Shown: positions 18,273 to 27,224, counted from the stretch's first letter. The stretch: DNA of 64,000 bases from Allgaiera indica (GCF_900106675.1 NZ_FNOB01000002.1:62001-126000), one strand, 5' to 3'. The notes: generated by a model not told the origin, from the letters alone. Made by a program: numbers and translations.

Positions 18273-18323
18273 TTCGAATCAATACCCGAATCACCCAAAG
18301 AATCACCCCCGATCGGGCGATTC
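18271..18323. promoter_or_regulatory. Cluster of five GANTC sites upstream of tatA
   Basis: GATTC or GAATC occurs at 18271, 18276, 18288, 18300 and 18319, five sites in 53 bp. At the G+C content of this window roughly one site per 300 bp would be expected. GANTC is the target of the cell-cycle methylase CcrM, and methylated GANTC in promoters is read by GcrA in alphaproteobacteria. This suggests cell-cycle or methylation-linked control of tatABC. The link to GcrA is inference. Confidence 0.55.
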
Positions 18324-18410
18324 GGGCTTTGATCTTCGGCGCAGAGCCAATAAATGAATGCGATAGGTTCAAAAGGCGCGGCCCCCGGATGGCCGCGAGA
18401 GGGAGAGAAA

Positions 18411-18626
18411 ATGCTCAACAATATCGGCGTTCCCGGCCTTCTGCTGATCGCTGTCGTCGTGCTCGTGCTGTTCGGGCGCGGCAAGGTTTCAAACCTGATG
18501 GGCGAGGTCGGCAAGGGAATCACGGCCTTCAAGAAGGGCATGGGCGAAGGCGAGAAGGAGCTTGAGAAAGACGCAAGCACCCAGGCGCGCGACGTCACCC
18601 CCGAGAAGGAAAAGGACAAGGTCTAG
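18411..18626 (+). CDS. tatA: Sec-independent protein translocase subunit TatA
   Basis: 71 aa. One N-terminal membrane helix ([14 protein letters not shown]), the FGRGKV hinge, an amphipathic helix ([19 protein letters not shown]) and a charged tail, exactly the TatA/E plan. It forms the pore-like oligomers that pass folded proteins across the inner membrane. GGGAGAGAAA lies just before ATG 18411. First gene of tatABC plus a DUF815 gene; a dense GANTC cluster lies 90-140 bp upstream. A Tat substrate candidate (the deacetylase at 30.1 kb) occurs in the same window. Confidence 0.95.
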   Translation: MLNNIGVPGLLLIAVVVLVLFGRGKVSNLMGEVGKGITAFKKGMGEGEKELEKDASTQARDVTPEKEKDKV

Positions 18627-18696
18627 GCGCGGCCGGCTGCGAAACGGCGGGGCCGTTCAGGGCTTTGCGGCATAGGCGAAGGCAGGCGGGTTAGGC

Positions 18697-19515
18697 ATGT
18701 TCGATATCGGCGGGTCCGAACTTCTGGTGATCGGCGTCGTGGCATTGATCGTGGTGGGTCCGAAGGACCTGCCCAAGATGTTCCATGCGCTCGGTCAATT
18801 CACCGCGAAGGCACGGCAGATGGCGCGCGAATTTCAGCGCGCGATGGAAAACGCGGCGGAAGAGGCCGGGGCCGGCGATATCGCCAATGACCTCAAGTCT
18901 TTGAATTCCATGCGAAACCTTGGCTCCAACGCTTTGTCGGAGGCAAGCAAGCGGCTGGGCACCTGGGACGAGAACAAGCGTTCCAGCGGCGACGGGCTTC
19001 AGCCCGACCCCGAAGCGCCCGCCCCGGCCGAGGTGCCCGGCGCCGCCGAAGGGATCAACCCCGACATAGCCCCCCCCGGCGCCGAAGCCGGCCCCGCCAC
19101 GCAGGAACTGGCCCGCAAGCGCAAGGCCCAGGCCGAGGCGCGTGCCACGGCCGCCGCCGAGGCGAAGGCAGGCGGCAGCGCCAAGCCCAAGACGGCGCGC
19201 GCGAAATCCACCAAGACAGCCGCCGCCAAGACGGCGGGCAAATCCGCCACGGCCAAGACCACCGCAGCCAAGACCGGCACGACCAAGACCGCGACCGCCA
19301 AGAGCAGTGCCAAGGCGGGCGGTACCAAGACCGCGTCCAAGGCGACGACCGGGACCACCGGCCCCGCCGACGGCAAGACGGCCGGCAAACCGGCGGCCGG
19401 GACGGCCAAGACCGCCGCCAGATCGCCTCGGGGCACGAAGACAGCGGCTTCCAAGACGGCGGCTACGAAGACGGCGGCCGCGAAGACGGACGCCTCCAAC
19501 CGGGGTGACGCATGA
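18697..19515 (+). CDS. tatB: Sec-independent protein translocase subunit TatB with a histone H1-like tail
   Basis: 272 aa, much longer than the usual 120-180. The N-terminus ([20 protein letters not shown], then [16 protein letters not shown]) and the following amphipathic helix are canonical TatB, which with TatC binds twin-arginine signals. After a Pro/Glu-rich linker, residues of about 150-270 form a low-complexity Lys/Ala/Thr tail built from AAKT, TAKT and TKTA units, very like the C-terminal tail of histone H1 or bacterial Hc1-type proteins. The tail is strongly basic and would face the cytoplasm. The stop overlaps the tatC ATG by 4 bp. Confidence 0.93.
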   Translation: MFDIGGSELLVIGVVALIVVGPKDLPKMFHALGQFTAKARQMAREFQRAMENAAEEAGAGDIANDLKSLNSMRNLGSNALSEASKRLGTWDENKRSSGDGLQPDPEAPAPAEVPGAAEGINPDIAPPGAEAGPATQELARKRKAQAEARATAAAEAKAGGSAKPKTARAKSTKTAAAKTAGKSATAKTTAAKTGTTKTATAKSSAKAGGTKTASKATTGTTGPADGKTAGKPAAGTAKTAARSPRGTKTAASKTAATKTAAAKTDASNRGDA

Positions 19516-20504
19516 CCACCGACGAGATCGACGACAGCAGCGCCCCGCTTCTGGAGCATCTGGCCGAACTTCGCACGCGCCTGATCTATTCGGTGATGGC
19601 CTTCATCGCCGGGGTGGTGATCTGCTACACCGTCGCCAACCCGATCTTCAACTTCCTCACCCGCCCGATCTGCGTGGCGCTGGCCGATCGCGGCCAGGAT
19701 TGCAGCCTGACGATGATCAAGCTGCAGGAAGGCTTCTTCGTCGCCATTCGGATTTCGGCTCTGGGCGGCTTCGTGCTGGCCTTCCCGGTGATTTCCTACC
19801 AGCTTTGGCGTTTCGTGGCGCCGGGCCTTTACAAGAACGAACGCGGCGCCTTCCTGCCCTTCCTGCTGGCCTCGCCCGCGATGTTCCTGGCTGGCGCGGC
19901 CTTCGCCTATTACGTCATCCTGCCGATGGCCTTCAGCTTCTTCCTGAGCTTCCAGCAGGGCGCGCCCCAACCGATGAGCGGCAATACCGCCCAGCCCGCA
20001 AATACCGCGGCTGACCACACCGGCCATATGCTGGAAACCGCGGGCATTACCTTTCATGGCTCGATCGCCGAATATCTGGCCCTGACGACCAAGTTCATCG
20101 TGGCCTTCGGGCTGTGTTTCCAGTTGCCGGTGCTGCTGACGCTGATGGGCAAGGCCGGCCTGGTCACCGCCGAGGGGCTGGGCAGCGTGCGCAAGTACGC
20201 CGTCGTCGCCATCCTGATCCTCGCCGCGGTCATCACGCCCCCCGACGTGGTCAGCCAGGTGATCCTGTTCACCGTGATCTACGGCCTTTACGAAGTGTCG
20301 ATCTTCCTGGTCCGTCGGGTCCAGAAGAAGCGCGAGGAAGAACTGCGCGAACAGGGCCTGTGGTTCGACGACGACGACGAAGCCCCCGCCGCCGACCCGG
20401 CATCGACCGAGGTGGCCAAGGCCGACGGCGACGCGACCGATGAAACGCCCGCCCGCGGCCGCCGCAACCGCGCCCCGCGCGACGACGCAGACGACTGGGA
20501 ATGA
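19512..20504 (+). CDS. tatC: Sec-independent protein translocase subunit TatC
   Basis: 330 aa. Six predicted membrane helices with the TatC signatures [15 protein letters not shown] near the N-terminus, [15 protein letters not shown] and [20 protein letters not shown]. TatC is the receptor for twin-arginine signal peptides. A charged cytoplasmic C-terminal extension of about 50 residues (acidic [11 protein letters not shown], then [12 protein letters not shown]) follows the last helix. An insertion near residue 155-175 ([18 protein letters not shown]) lies in a periplasmic loop. It overlaps tatB and the following DUF815 gene by 4 bp each, so the four genes form one operon. Confidence 0.95.
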   Translation: MTTDEIDDSSAPLLEHLAELRTRLIYSVMAFIAGVVICYTVANPIFNFLTRPICVALADRGQDCSLTMIKLQEGFFVAIRISALGGFVLAFPVISYQLWRFVAPGLYKNERGAFLPFLLASPAMFLAGAAFAYYVILPMAFSFFLSFQQGAPQPMSGNTAQPANTAADHTGHMLETAGITFHGSIAEYLALTTKFIVAFGLCFQLPVLLTLMGKAGLVTAEGLGSVRKYAVVAILILAAVITPPDVVSQVILFTVIYGLYEVSIFLVRRVQKKREEELREQGLWFDDDDEAPAADPASTEVAKADGDATDETPARGRRNRAPRDDADDWE

Positions 20505-21361
20505 CGGGTTTGGCTGACGCGGCTTCGCGCGATCCGCTGCTTCGCATCGCCGAGGCGCTGGAGCGTATCAGCCCCCCGCCCGGCGGCGTGCCGCCCTTCG
20601 CGGCGGCGGATGCCTTCGTCTGGCATGTCGCCCCCGACCGGCTGGCGCCGGTGCCGCGGGTCAGCCGGGTCGATATCGGCCTGCTGGTCGGGGTCGACCG
20701 TTCGCGCGACACGCTGCTGGAAAACACCCGGCAGTTCGCCCGCGGCCATGCCGCCAACAACGCCCTGCTGTGGGGCGCGCGCGGCATGGGCAAATCAAGC
20801 CTGGTGAAAGCGATCCATGCCCAGGTGGTGGCCGAGGGCCTGGCGCTGAAGATCGTCGAGATCCAGCGCGAGGATCTGCCCTCGGTGGCGCGGCTTCTGA
20901 ACCTGTTGCGCGACAGCCGCGAGCGCTTCGTTCTGTTTTGCGACGATCTGTCGTTTTCCCACGACGACCAGCATTACAAATCGCTCAAGGCGGTGCTGGA
21001 CGGCGGCATCGAGGGCCGGCCCGACAACGTGATCTTCTACGCCACCTCGAACCGGCGCCACCTGATGCCGCGCGACATGATCGAGAACGAGCGGTCATCG
21101 GCCATCAGCCCGTCGGAGGCGACGGAAGAGAAAGTATCGCTGTCGGATCGTTTCGGGCTGTGGCTGGGCTTTCATCCCTGTAGCCAGGACGAATATCTCG
21201 ACATGATCCGCGGCTATTGCGCAGCCTACGGGATCGAGATCGACGCGGACAGGCTGCGCGCCGAGGCAATCGAATGGCAAGCGACGCGCGGCGCCCGCTC
21301 GGGTCGGGTCGCCTGGCAGTATTTCACCGATCTGGCCGGACGCCGGGGCGTGGCGGTCTAG
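20501..21361 (+). CDS. DUF815-family AAA+ ATPase
   Basis: 286 aa. AAA+ core with Walker [16 protein letters not shown] and Walker [11 protein letters not shown], then the DUF815 features [20 protein letters not shown] and [13 protein letters not shown] and an arginine-bearing [18 protein letters not shown]. Members occur widely in proteobacteria; the molecular role is not established. It overlaps tatC by 4 bp, so it is co-translated with the Tat operon here, though no functional link to protein export is known to me. Confidence 0.85.
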   Translation: MTGLADAASRDPLLRIAEALERISPPPGGVPPFAAADAFVWHVAPDRLAPVPRVSRVDIGLLVGVDRSRDTLLENTRQFARGHAANNALLWGARGMGKSSLVKAIHAQVVAEGLALKIVEIQREDLPSVARLLNLLRDSRERFVLFCDDLSFSHDDQHYKSLKAVLDGGIEGRPDNVIFYATSNRRHLMPRDMIENERSSAISPSEATEEKVSLSDRFGLWLGFHPCSQDEYLDMIRGYCAAYGIEIDADRLRAEAIEWQATRGARSGRVAWQYFTDLAGRRGVAV

Positions 21362-21455
21362 GCCGCCAAGGCCGGGCGAGGCCGGGTTCCTCCGGCTTGC
21401 GGGCGGATACGGCCGGCGGCGACGTGGGGGCGTGTCCGGGTCGGTCGCCGGGTGG

Positions 21456-21849
21456 TCAGAAATAGGGATCGGCGCTCAGCCGCTGCGATATCCACCAGAT
21501 GTTGCCCGAGGGGTCGCGAACGCCCCCCCTGCCGGTCGCCATAGGGCATGTCGTCGACATCCATGATCCGTTCGGCCCCGGCGCCCTCGGCCCGCGCCAT
21601 CGCTGCATCGGCGTCCTCGACGTAAAGATAAAGCGCGGCGCGGCTGGGCGGGAAATCGCGCGAGGCGTCGCTGACCATGATCGTCGTCGAACCGAACCGC
21701 AGCTGGCAATTGGCGATCCGCCCGTCGGGCGCCATGCTGCGGCCAAGTTCCCGGACCCCGAAGGCCGCTTCGAGAAAGCGCACATAATCTTCGGCCGCCT
21801 CGGCGAAGATATAGGGCGTCACCACCCCGAACCCCTTGGGCACATGCAT
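21456..21849 (-). pseudogene. VOC (glyoxalase-like) protein interrupted by a frameshift in a G7 run
   Basis: From ATG 21849 (with AGGGAGG upstream) the frame reads FGVVTPYIFAEAAEDYVRFL, then RIANCQLRFGSTTIMVSDAS and YLYVEDADAAMARAEGAGA, a one-domain vicinal-oxygen-chelate protein close to PhnB/glyoxalase-like members. At the run of seven C (plus strand 21523-21529) the frame shifts. The expected ending GGVRDPSGNIWWISQ and the natural stop at 21456 are in another frame. Removing one G restores a 130-residue protein. Either a genuine frameshift or a homopolymer sequencing error; the rest of the gene is undamaged. Confidence 0.75.
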
Positions 21850-22163
21850 CGGCGGCCTCCCTCTGACACGACAAGGCTGAACCCGCCGCCGGCCGAAATC
21901 AATGACAAAGACGGTCTCGGGATCCGGGGAAGGCACCGGGGCCATGGCCGACCCGACCCTGGCGGGCCCCACTCCCCCACCCGAACCAGCGCGGTAAAGC
22001 TCATATCGCCCGGGCTGCGGTCCCGGATTCCTGTTGCCCCTGGCGGGCGGGATTGGATAGAGGGACAGGAACGGCAACGGATCATGACCGCCTCGCCGCA
22101 TGGCGACCTTCCCCGCGAAGGGCCAAACGGTGGCGGCCGGGTCGCGGATTCGAAAGGCGCACA
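21850..22163. other. Divergent intergenic region; no gene seen
   Basis: 314 bp between the VOC gene and the hydroxyacid dehydrogenase gene. It must carry both promoters. Open frames here are Arg/Pro-rich and unlike proteins. No clear operator or repeat was recognised. Confidence 0.4.
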
Positions 22164-23102
22164 ATGGCCAAGGTTCTGGCGATCGGCACATTCCCCGAAC
22201 AAGAACGCGCGGCGCTGCAAGAGGCTTTCGCGACCGCGTTTCTGGAAGATCCCGCCGAACTGGCCGATCTGCCGGCAGAGACGCGCGCACAGGTCGCGGC
22301 GGTGGCGTTGCGCACGGTCGCGGCGATCGGCGGCGCGGCGATGGACCTGCTGCCCCAACTGGGGCTGATCGCCAGCTACGGCGTGGGCTACGACCAGATC
22401 GACCTGGTCGCCGCCACCGCGCGCGGCGTCGCGGTGACCAACACGCCCGACGTGCTGAACGATGACGTGGCCGATCTGGCCGTCGCGATGCTCTTGATGC
22501 AGGGTCGGCGGATGGAGGCCGCGTCGGCCTGGATGCGCGCCGGCAGATGGGCCTCGGACGGGCCCTTCGCGTTGAACCGCAGGGTCTCGGGCGGGCGCGC
22601 GGGGATCCTGGGGCTGGGCCGGATCGGGCGCGAGATCGCCGACCGGCTGGCGGCCTTCAAGATGCAGATCCACTATCATTCGCGCCACGAGAAACAGACC
22701 CCGGGCTGGACCTATCATGCCGATCCGGTGGCGCTGGCGGCGGCGGTCGATTTCCTGTTCGTCGCGGTGGTGGGCGGCGCCGAGACGGAGGGGCTTGTCT
22801 CGGCCGAGGTGATCGCGGCGCTGGGCGCGCGCGGGGTCTTGATCAACATCGCGCGGGGTTCGGTGGTGGACGAGGCGGCGCTGCTTGACGCACTGGAGGC
22901 CGGGCGACTGGGCGGCGCCGGGCTTGATGTCTTCCGCAACGAGCCGGTGATCGACCCGCGCTTTTACGCGCTGCCCAATGTCGTGCTGCAACCCCATCAG
23001 GCCTCGGCCACGGTCGAGACGCGCGGCGCCATGGCCCGCCTGCAGCGCGACAACCTGGCCGCCTACCTGGCCGGCACGCCACTGCCGACCCCGGTGGCCT
23101 GA
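22164..23102 (+). CDS. D-isomer-specific 2-hydroxyacid dehydrogenase
   Basis: 312 aa. A substrate domain (LIASYGVGYDQIDLVAATAR, VTNTPDVLNDDVADLAVAML) encloses a NAD(P)-binding domain (GRAGILGLGRIGREIADRLA). Conserved catalytic residues appear in INIARGSVVDEAALLDAL (Arg), the Glu region and LQPHQASAT (His). It is closest in pattern to glyoxylate/hydroxypyruvate reductases of the GhrB type. ATG 22164 starts MAKVLAIGTF. It converges with an SMP-30-type lactonase gene, so a role in sugar-acid metabolism is possible, but the substrate is not proven. Confidence 0.88.
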   Translation: MAKVLAIGTFPEQERAALQEAFATAFLEDPAELADLPAETRAQVAAVALRTVAAIGGAAMDLLPQLGLIASYGVGYDQIDLVAATARGVAVTNTPDVLNDDVADLAVAMLLMQGRRMEAASAWMRAGRWASDGPFALNRRVSGGRAGILGLGRIGREIADRLAAFKMQIHYHSRHEKQTPGWTYHADPVALAAAVDFLFVAVVGGAETEGLVSAEVIAALGARGVLINIARGSVVDEAALLDALEAGRLGGAGLDVFRNEPVIDPRFYALPNVVLQPHQASATVETRGAMARLQRDNLAAYLAGTPLPTPVA

Positions 23103-23105
23103 GGC

Positions 23106-23957
23106 CTAAAGGATCACCCGGTGTTCGGCCTGCCCCCGGGCCGCGACCCGCAGGCGGTAGGTCAGGCCATCCGCGGGGGTGGGCGCGGCCATGTGCTGGC
23201 GCGCGCTGGTCAGGTAAAGCGTGCCGGGCGCGCCGAAGGCCGGGCAGGTGGGGCGATTGGCCGGGACGGATATGCTTTGCACCTCTTGTCCGTCGGGGGC
23301 ATGGCAGGTCAGCTTGCCCTTGCCGTAATGGGCGCACCACAACCGGCCATCGGCATCGACGACGGCACCGTCGGGGCGATGGGTCTTCGACGCAAGCTCC
23401 ACGAACAGTTCGGGCTCTGCGCGGGGCCAGCCCTGCGCGTCCAGCGCCTGGCGCCAGATCCGGCCCCTGGGCGTGTCGGTGAAATAGGCATGGCCCCCGT
23501 CGGGGCTGAAGCTGATGGCGTTGGGGACATGGATCGGCGCGTAGAGCTGGCGAAGCTCTCCCCGATAGTAGCGGTAGATCGCCCCGGCGTCGGGGACGGC
23601 GGTGATGCTCATCGTGCCGATCCAGAAGCCGCCCTGCGGATCGGCCCGGCCGTCGTTCGAACGCGTCGCGGGATTGTCGGCCTCCAGCGGGCAAAGCACC
23701 TCTTCGGTGCCGCTTTCCAGATCGAAAAGCACCAACGCCCGGGCCTTCGCCACCAGCAGACGATCCCCATCGACCCAGCCGGCGGCCGAGACGTAATCGT
23801 CGAATTGCCACATCCGGCGCTGATCCGGCGCGGCCTCTGGCCCCTTGGCATAAAGCCGGTGGGCGTTGATGTCGAACCAGAACAATTGCCGGCGCTCGGG
23901 ATGCCAGAGCGGCCCCTCGCCCAGCGAACAGGCCGTGTCGTCGAAGATCTCGATCAT
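23106..23957 (-). CDS. SMP-30/gluconolactonase family protein
   Basis: 283 aa beta-propeller. Metal-site motifs are visible: the N-terminal Glu in SLGEGPLWHPE, the Asn/Asp of ATRSNDGRADPQGGFWIGTM, and ISFSPDGGHAYFTDT and RPDGAVVDADGRLWCAHYG. Family members hydrolyse sugar lactones such as gluconolactone or arabinonolactone with a divalent metal. It ends 3 bp from the convergent dehydrogenase gene. ATG 23957 is chosen; the frame upstream runs into a dispersed repeat copy. No sugar transporter lies nearby, so the substrate is unknown. Confidence 0.87.
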   Translation of the reverse strand: MIEIFDDTACSLGEGPLWHPERRQLFWFDINAHRLYAKGPEAAPDQRRMWQFDDYVSAAGWVDGDRLLVAKARALVLFDLESGTEEVLCPLEADNPATRSNDGRADPQGGFWIGTMSITAVPDAGAIYRYYRGELRQLYAPIHVPNAISFSPDGGHAYFTDTPRGRIWRQALDAQGWPRAEPELFVELASKTHRPDGAVVDADGRLWCAHYGKGKLTCHAPDGQEVQSISVPANRPTCPAFGAPGTLYLTSARQHMAAPTPADGLTYRLRVAARGQAEHRVIL

Positions 23958-24006
23958 GAAGGCTTCCTCCTGTTGTACCGTCCGCGCCCGATTTGCACCC
24001 CAGTGG

Positions 24007-24057
24007 CGGGGGCTCTGCCCCCTGCACCCCCGGAGTATTTCCCCCAAGGAGAATGAG
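24007..24057 (-). repeat. Dispersed intergenic repeat, copy 3
   Basis: On the minus strand: a C-rich lead, AAATACTCCGGGGGTGCAGG and GGGCAGAGCCCCCGCC. The AAATACTCCGGGGG core and the GGGGGCAGAGCCCCC hairpin match copies at 15.5 and 42.3 kb. It lies 50 bp upstream of the lactonase start, between it and ssrA. Confidence 0.6.
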
Positions 24058-24277
24058 GATCGTTTCCAGGGGAGGCAAGGCCCCGCCAGAGCAGTTTGGC
24101 CGGGGCGGCCGATCGGTGGAAGAATTGCGCTTTCATGGGCGCGGGGTTTGCGCAGGTGCCAAAGCGGGGCGGCCGACCGGGTTCGAGATCATCCGCCGGT
24201 CATTGGGCCAAGCGCGGCGGGCCCGCTTGCGGCGCCCGGCGACGACGCCTATATAAGTTCCGTTCCCAACCGGGGAC

Positions 24278-24585
24278 TATGGACATAAACGCGCTCGTAA
24301 TAAGCGGATCGGACCCGGGGGCGGTACCCGGCGGCTCCACCAGAAACCCTTCGTTGGGGGCGAATGGGGCCGAAACAGGATCGACGAACGTCTAAAGGGG
24401 TTTGCTTTGTCCCGGTGAGCTACCACCGTTATCGGTGCGCAAAGTACAGTTGCCAACGACAACCGTGCTCCGATGGCTCTGGCTGCGTAAGCAGTTCGAG
24501 TGATCGAAACTTAAGCCCTTGCGCCTAGCCGCGTAAGGCGGGGTTCGCAGGCACCTGGCAACAGAAGCCTGCACTTTCCTCACAT
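24278..24585 (+). ncRNA. ssrA: Transfer-messenger RNA, circularly permuted two-piece form
   Basis: Order is acceptor piece, short spacer, coding piece, as in alphaproteobacteria. The acceptor piece ends CGGCTCCACCA at 24342 and has a T-arm CCGGG/GGCGGTA/CCCGG. The coding piece begins GGGGCCGAAACAGGATCGAC at 24366; its first seven bases pair with CGGCTCC of the acceptor piece. The tag frame runs 24452-24490: GCC AAC GAC AAC CGT GCT CCG ATG GCT CTG GCT GCG TAA, giving ANDNRAPMALAA. The outer ends (24278 and 24585) are approximate. It rescues stalled ribosomes and marks the peptide for ClpXP. The next gene is sspB, the tag adaptor. Confidence 0.93.
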
Positions 24586-24822
24586 ATCGCCGATACAGGC
24601 AACCTCACCGCGCCTGGCCCTTCCGCCGCCGGTACGCGCCGCTGCGGGTCGCAAGGGCGCTGGGTCATGGGCGCGGACCCCATCAGGCGCCGCTTTTGCG
24701 CCCCACGTGAAAGGCCGCCCCGCCCCTGCCCCGCGCACCGGCGGAAATCCCCCGCCCCGCCCCCCTTTTCTTCGCCCCCGAATCCCCTATGCTGAGCCGA
24801 AGTTGCCAGAGGGGACCGGGCG
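24586..24822. other. Spacer between ssrA and sspB; nothing recognised
   Basis: About 237 bp, C-rich on the plus strand toward its end. It probably contains the ssrA 3' processing/termination region and the sspB promoter. No clear hairpin with T-tract and no small gene were recognised. Confidence 0.35.
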
Positions 24823-25287
24823 ATGTCGCGCTCCATCGACTATGGAAATCTGATGCACCGGGCGATGCGATCGCTGATTCAAGAGGTGCTTGAGGACATC
24901 GCCGCGCACGGCTTGCCCGGCGCGCATCACTTCTTCATCACCTTCGATACCCGCCAGGATGGTGTCGAGATCGCGGATTGGCTGCGCGAACGCTACCCGA
25001 CCGAGATGACCATCGTCATCCAGCACTGGTACGAGAATCTCGAAGTCACCGACGAGGGCTTCTCGATCACGCTCAATTTCGGCAACCAGCCCGAACCCCT
25101 GGTCGTGCCCTTCGACGCGGTTCGCACCTTCGTCGACCCCTCGGTCGAATTCGGCCTGCGCTTCGAGACCAATGATCAGGACGACGAGGACGACGACCCA
25201 GAGGCCGGCATGGTCGAAGACGCCGCAGAGGCCGAGACCCCGCACAAGGATGCCGACGTCGTCAGCCTCGACAGCTTCCGCAAATAG
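24823..25287 (+). CDS. sspB: SspB-type adaptor for ssrA-tagged proteins
   Basis: 154 aa. The N-terminal fold (IDYGNLMHRAMRSLIQEVLE, HHFFITFDTRQDGVEI, MTIVIQHWYENLEVTDEGFS, RFVDPSVEFGL-type segment) is the alphaproteobacterial SspB-alpha adaptor that recognises the tmRNA tag and delivers it to ClpXP. An acidic flexible linker (DQDDEDDDPEAG) leads to a conserved C-terminal tail VVSLDSFRK, the expected ClpX-docking peptide. It lies directly downstream of ssrA on the same strand, so tag and adaptor genes are neighbours. Confidence 0.93.
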   Translation: MSRSIDYGNLMHRAMRSLIQEVLEDIAAHGLPGAHHFFITFDTRQDGVEIADWLRERYPTEMTIVIQHWYENLEVTDEGFSITLNFGNQPEPLVVPFDAVRTFVDPSVEFGLRFETNDQDDEDDDPEAGMVEDAAEAETPHKDADVVSLDSFRK

Positions 25288-25336
25288 GCCCGCGCGCAGC
25301 CAGAAGACCGGCTGCCGGAGGGGCGCGGCCAGCGCT

Positions 25337-25354
25337 AGTATACCTTGGCATACT
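25337..25354. promoter_or_regulatory. Dyad AGTATACC-TT-GGCATACT upstream of fumC
   Basis: Two 8-bp arms with one mismatch around a TT centre, about 60 bp upstream of the fumC ATG. The size and position suit a dimeric repressor or activator site in the fumC promoter. No regulator is assigned. Confidence 0.35.
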
Positions 25355-25415
25355 GATTGATTTCCGCCCTCGCCGGGTCTAAGACAGCGCCAAATCCCGC
25401 AAGGAGAGGCCCGAG

Positions 25416-26810
25416 ATGACCGAGACCCGCACCGAGACCGACAGCTTCGGCCCGCTTGAAGTGCCCGCCGACAAGTATTGGGGCGCGCAGACCCAGCGTT
25501 CGCTGATCAACTTCCCGATCGGTTGGGAACGACAGCCCGTGCCGATCATCCGCGCGCTTGGGGTGATCAAGAAGGCCTGCGCCCAGGCCAACCTGGAGAT
25601 GGGCACGATCGAGCAGAAGACCGGCGAGGCGATCGTGGCTGCCGCCTCGGAGGTGATCGAGGGCAAGTTCGACGACAACTTCCCGCTGGTGGTATGGCAG
25701 ACGGGATCGGGCACGCAATCTAACATGAACGCCAACGAGGTGATCAGCAATCGCGCGATCGAGATGCTGGGCGGGGTAATGGGATCGAAGGATCCCGTGC
25801 ATCCCAACGACCATGTGAACATGGGGCAGTCGTCGAACGACACCTTCCCGACGGCGATGCATGTGGCGATCGCGATGCAGGCGCGCGACGGGCTGCTGCC
25901 GGGGCTGAAGAAGCTGCATGCGGCGCTGACGGCCAAATCCGAGGCCTTCAAGGACATCATCAAGATCGGCCGCACCCATACCCAGGACGCGACGCCGCTG
26001 ACGCTGGGCCAGGAATTCTCGGGCTATGCCAAGCAGGTCGAGAACGGCATCAAGCGCATCGAGATGTGCCTGCCCGCGATCTACGAACTGGCCCAGGGCG
26101 GCACCGCGGTGGGCACCGGGCTGAACACCCGCAAGGGCTGGGCCGAGAAGGTCGCGGCCAACATGGCCGAGATCACCGGCCTGCCCTTCGTCACCGCGCC
26201 GAACAAGTTCGAGGCGCTGGCCGCGCATGACGCGATGGTGATGTTCTCGGGCGCGCTGAAGACGGTGGCCGCCAGCCTGTTCAAGATCGCCAATGACATC
26301 CGCTTTCTCGGCTCGGGACCGCGTTCGGGGCTGGGAGAGTTGATCCTGCCGGAGAATGAGCCCGGATCGTCGATCATGCCGGGCAAGGTGAACCCGACCC
26401 AGGCCGAGGCGCTGACCATGGTCTGCGCCCATGTCATGGGCAACGACGCGGCGGTGGGCTTTGCCGGCAGTCAGGGGCATTTCGAGCTGAACGTCTTCAA
26501 CCCGATGATGAGCTACAACGTGCTGCAATCCATGCAGTTGCTGGGCGACTCGGCCAGCGCCTTCACCGACAACATGGTGGTGGGCATCGAGGCCAACAAG
26601 CCGCGCATCGAGAAGCTGATGAAGGAAAGCCTGATGCTGGTGACGGCGCTGGCGCCGACGATCGGCTACGACAACGCCACCAAGGTGGCCAAGACCGCCC
26701 ACAAGAACGGCACCACCCTGCGCGAGGAGGCGGTGAACCTGGGCTTCGTCGACGAGGCGACCTTCGACCGGATCGTCCGGCCCGAGGACATGGTCGGACC
26801 GAAGGACTGA
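25416..26810 (+). CDS. fumC: Class II fumarate hydratase
   Basis: 464 aa, full length. Fumarase/aspartase superfamily signatures: [20 protein letters not shown] at the N-terminus, [43 protein letters not shown] and the mobile loop [17 protein letters not shown] with the catalytic Ser. FumC converts fumarate to malate in the TCA cycle without an iron-sulfur cluster. AAGGAGAGG precedes the ATG. The stop overlaps the start of the next small gene (TGATGG), and a third small gene follows, making a probable three-gene operon. Confidence 0.97.
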   Translation: MTETRTETDSFGPLEVPADKYWGAQTQRSLINFPIGWERQPVPIIRALGVIKKACAQANLEMGTIEQKTGEAIVAAASEVIEGKFDDNFPLVVWQTGSGTQSNMNANEVISNRAIEMLGGVMGSKDPVHPNDHVNMGQSSNDTFPTAMHVAIAMQARDGLLPGLKKLHAALTAKSEAFKDIIKIGRTHTQDATPLTLGQEFSGYAKQVENGIKRIEMCLPAIYELAQGGTAVGTGLNTRKGWAEKVAANMAEITGLPFVTAPNKFEALAAHDAMVMFSGALKTVAASLFKIANDIRFLGSGPRSGLGELILPENEPGSSIMPGKVNPTQAEALTMVCAHVMGNDAAVGFAGSQGHFELNVFNPMMSYNVLQSMQLLGDSASAFTDNMVVGIEANKPRIEKLMKESLMLVTALAPTIGYDNATKVAKTAHKNGTTLREEAVNLGFVDEATFDRIVRPEDMVGPKD

Positions 26811-27001
26811 TGGCCGAGCCCGTCAACCTCAACAAGGCGCGCAAGGCCCGGGCCCGGGCCGAGAAGCGCGCGCAGGCTGACGGGAACGCGGTGAAATTCG
26901 GCCGCACGAAGGCCGAGAAGAAGATCGACAAGGCACGGGCCGAAAAGGCCCGTGCCACGCTCGACGCACACAAGCGGGCCACGACCGAGGACGGCGCATG
27001 A
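26810..27001 (+). CDS. DUF4169 family small basic protein
   Basis: 63 aa, almost entirely charged and helical: NLNKARKARARAEKRAQADG, then VKFGRTKAEKKIDKARAEKA. The pattern (NLNKARK, NAVKFGRTKAEK) is that of DUF4169, a small Rhodobacterales/Rhizobiales family often found next to fumC and a ribbon-helix-helix gene. Function unknown; the strong basic character could allow nucleic-acid binding, which is a guess. It overlaps fumC by 1 bp and the next gene by 4 bp. Confidence 0.85.
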   Translation: MAEPVNLNKARKARARAEKRAQADGNAVKFGRTKAEKKIDKARAEKARATLDAHKRATTEDGA

Positions 27002-27213
27002 GCGGGCGGCCGGTGAAACGCTCGCTGACCCTGCGCGGGCACCGCACGAGCGTTTCGCTGGAGGATGAATTCTGGCAGGCCTTTCGCGCCATTTCTGCGG
27101 AAAAGAGCATTCCAATCAATGTTCTGGCGGCAGAAATTGATGCGACACGCGACGTCGATACCGGCCTCGCCTCGGCGATCCGGGTGTTCGTGCTGAACCA
27201 CTACCGGGGTTAA
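26998..27213 (+). CDS. Ribbon-helix-helix domain protein
   Basis: 71 aa. KRSLTLRGHRTSVSLEDEFW starts a beta strand and FRAISAEKSIPINVLAAEID forms the helices of an RHH_4-type DNA-binding fold, with C-terminal LASAIRVFVLNHYRG. Such proteins bind DNA as dimers and often regulate their own operon. It is co-translated with the DUF4169 gene (ATGA overlap). The IS66 element is inserted only 19 bp after its stop codon, so any downstream terminator has been displaced. Confidence 0.85.
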   Translation: MSGRPVKRSLTLRGHRTSVSLEDEFWQAFRAISAEKSIPINVLAAEIDATRDVDTGLASAIRVFVLNHYRG

Positions 27214-27224
27214 CTGCGTGTTTA

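Noticed and set aside
18271-18290. GATTCGAATC resembling a tRNA T-loop
   Set aside because: No acceptor stem, anticodon arm or CCA-adjacent pairing around it; better explained as two adjacent GANTC sites.
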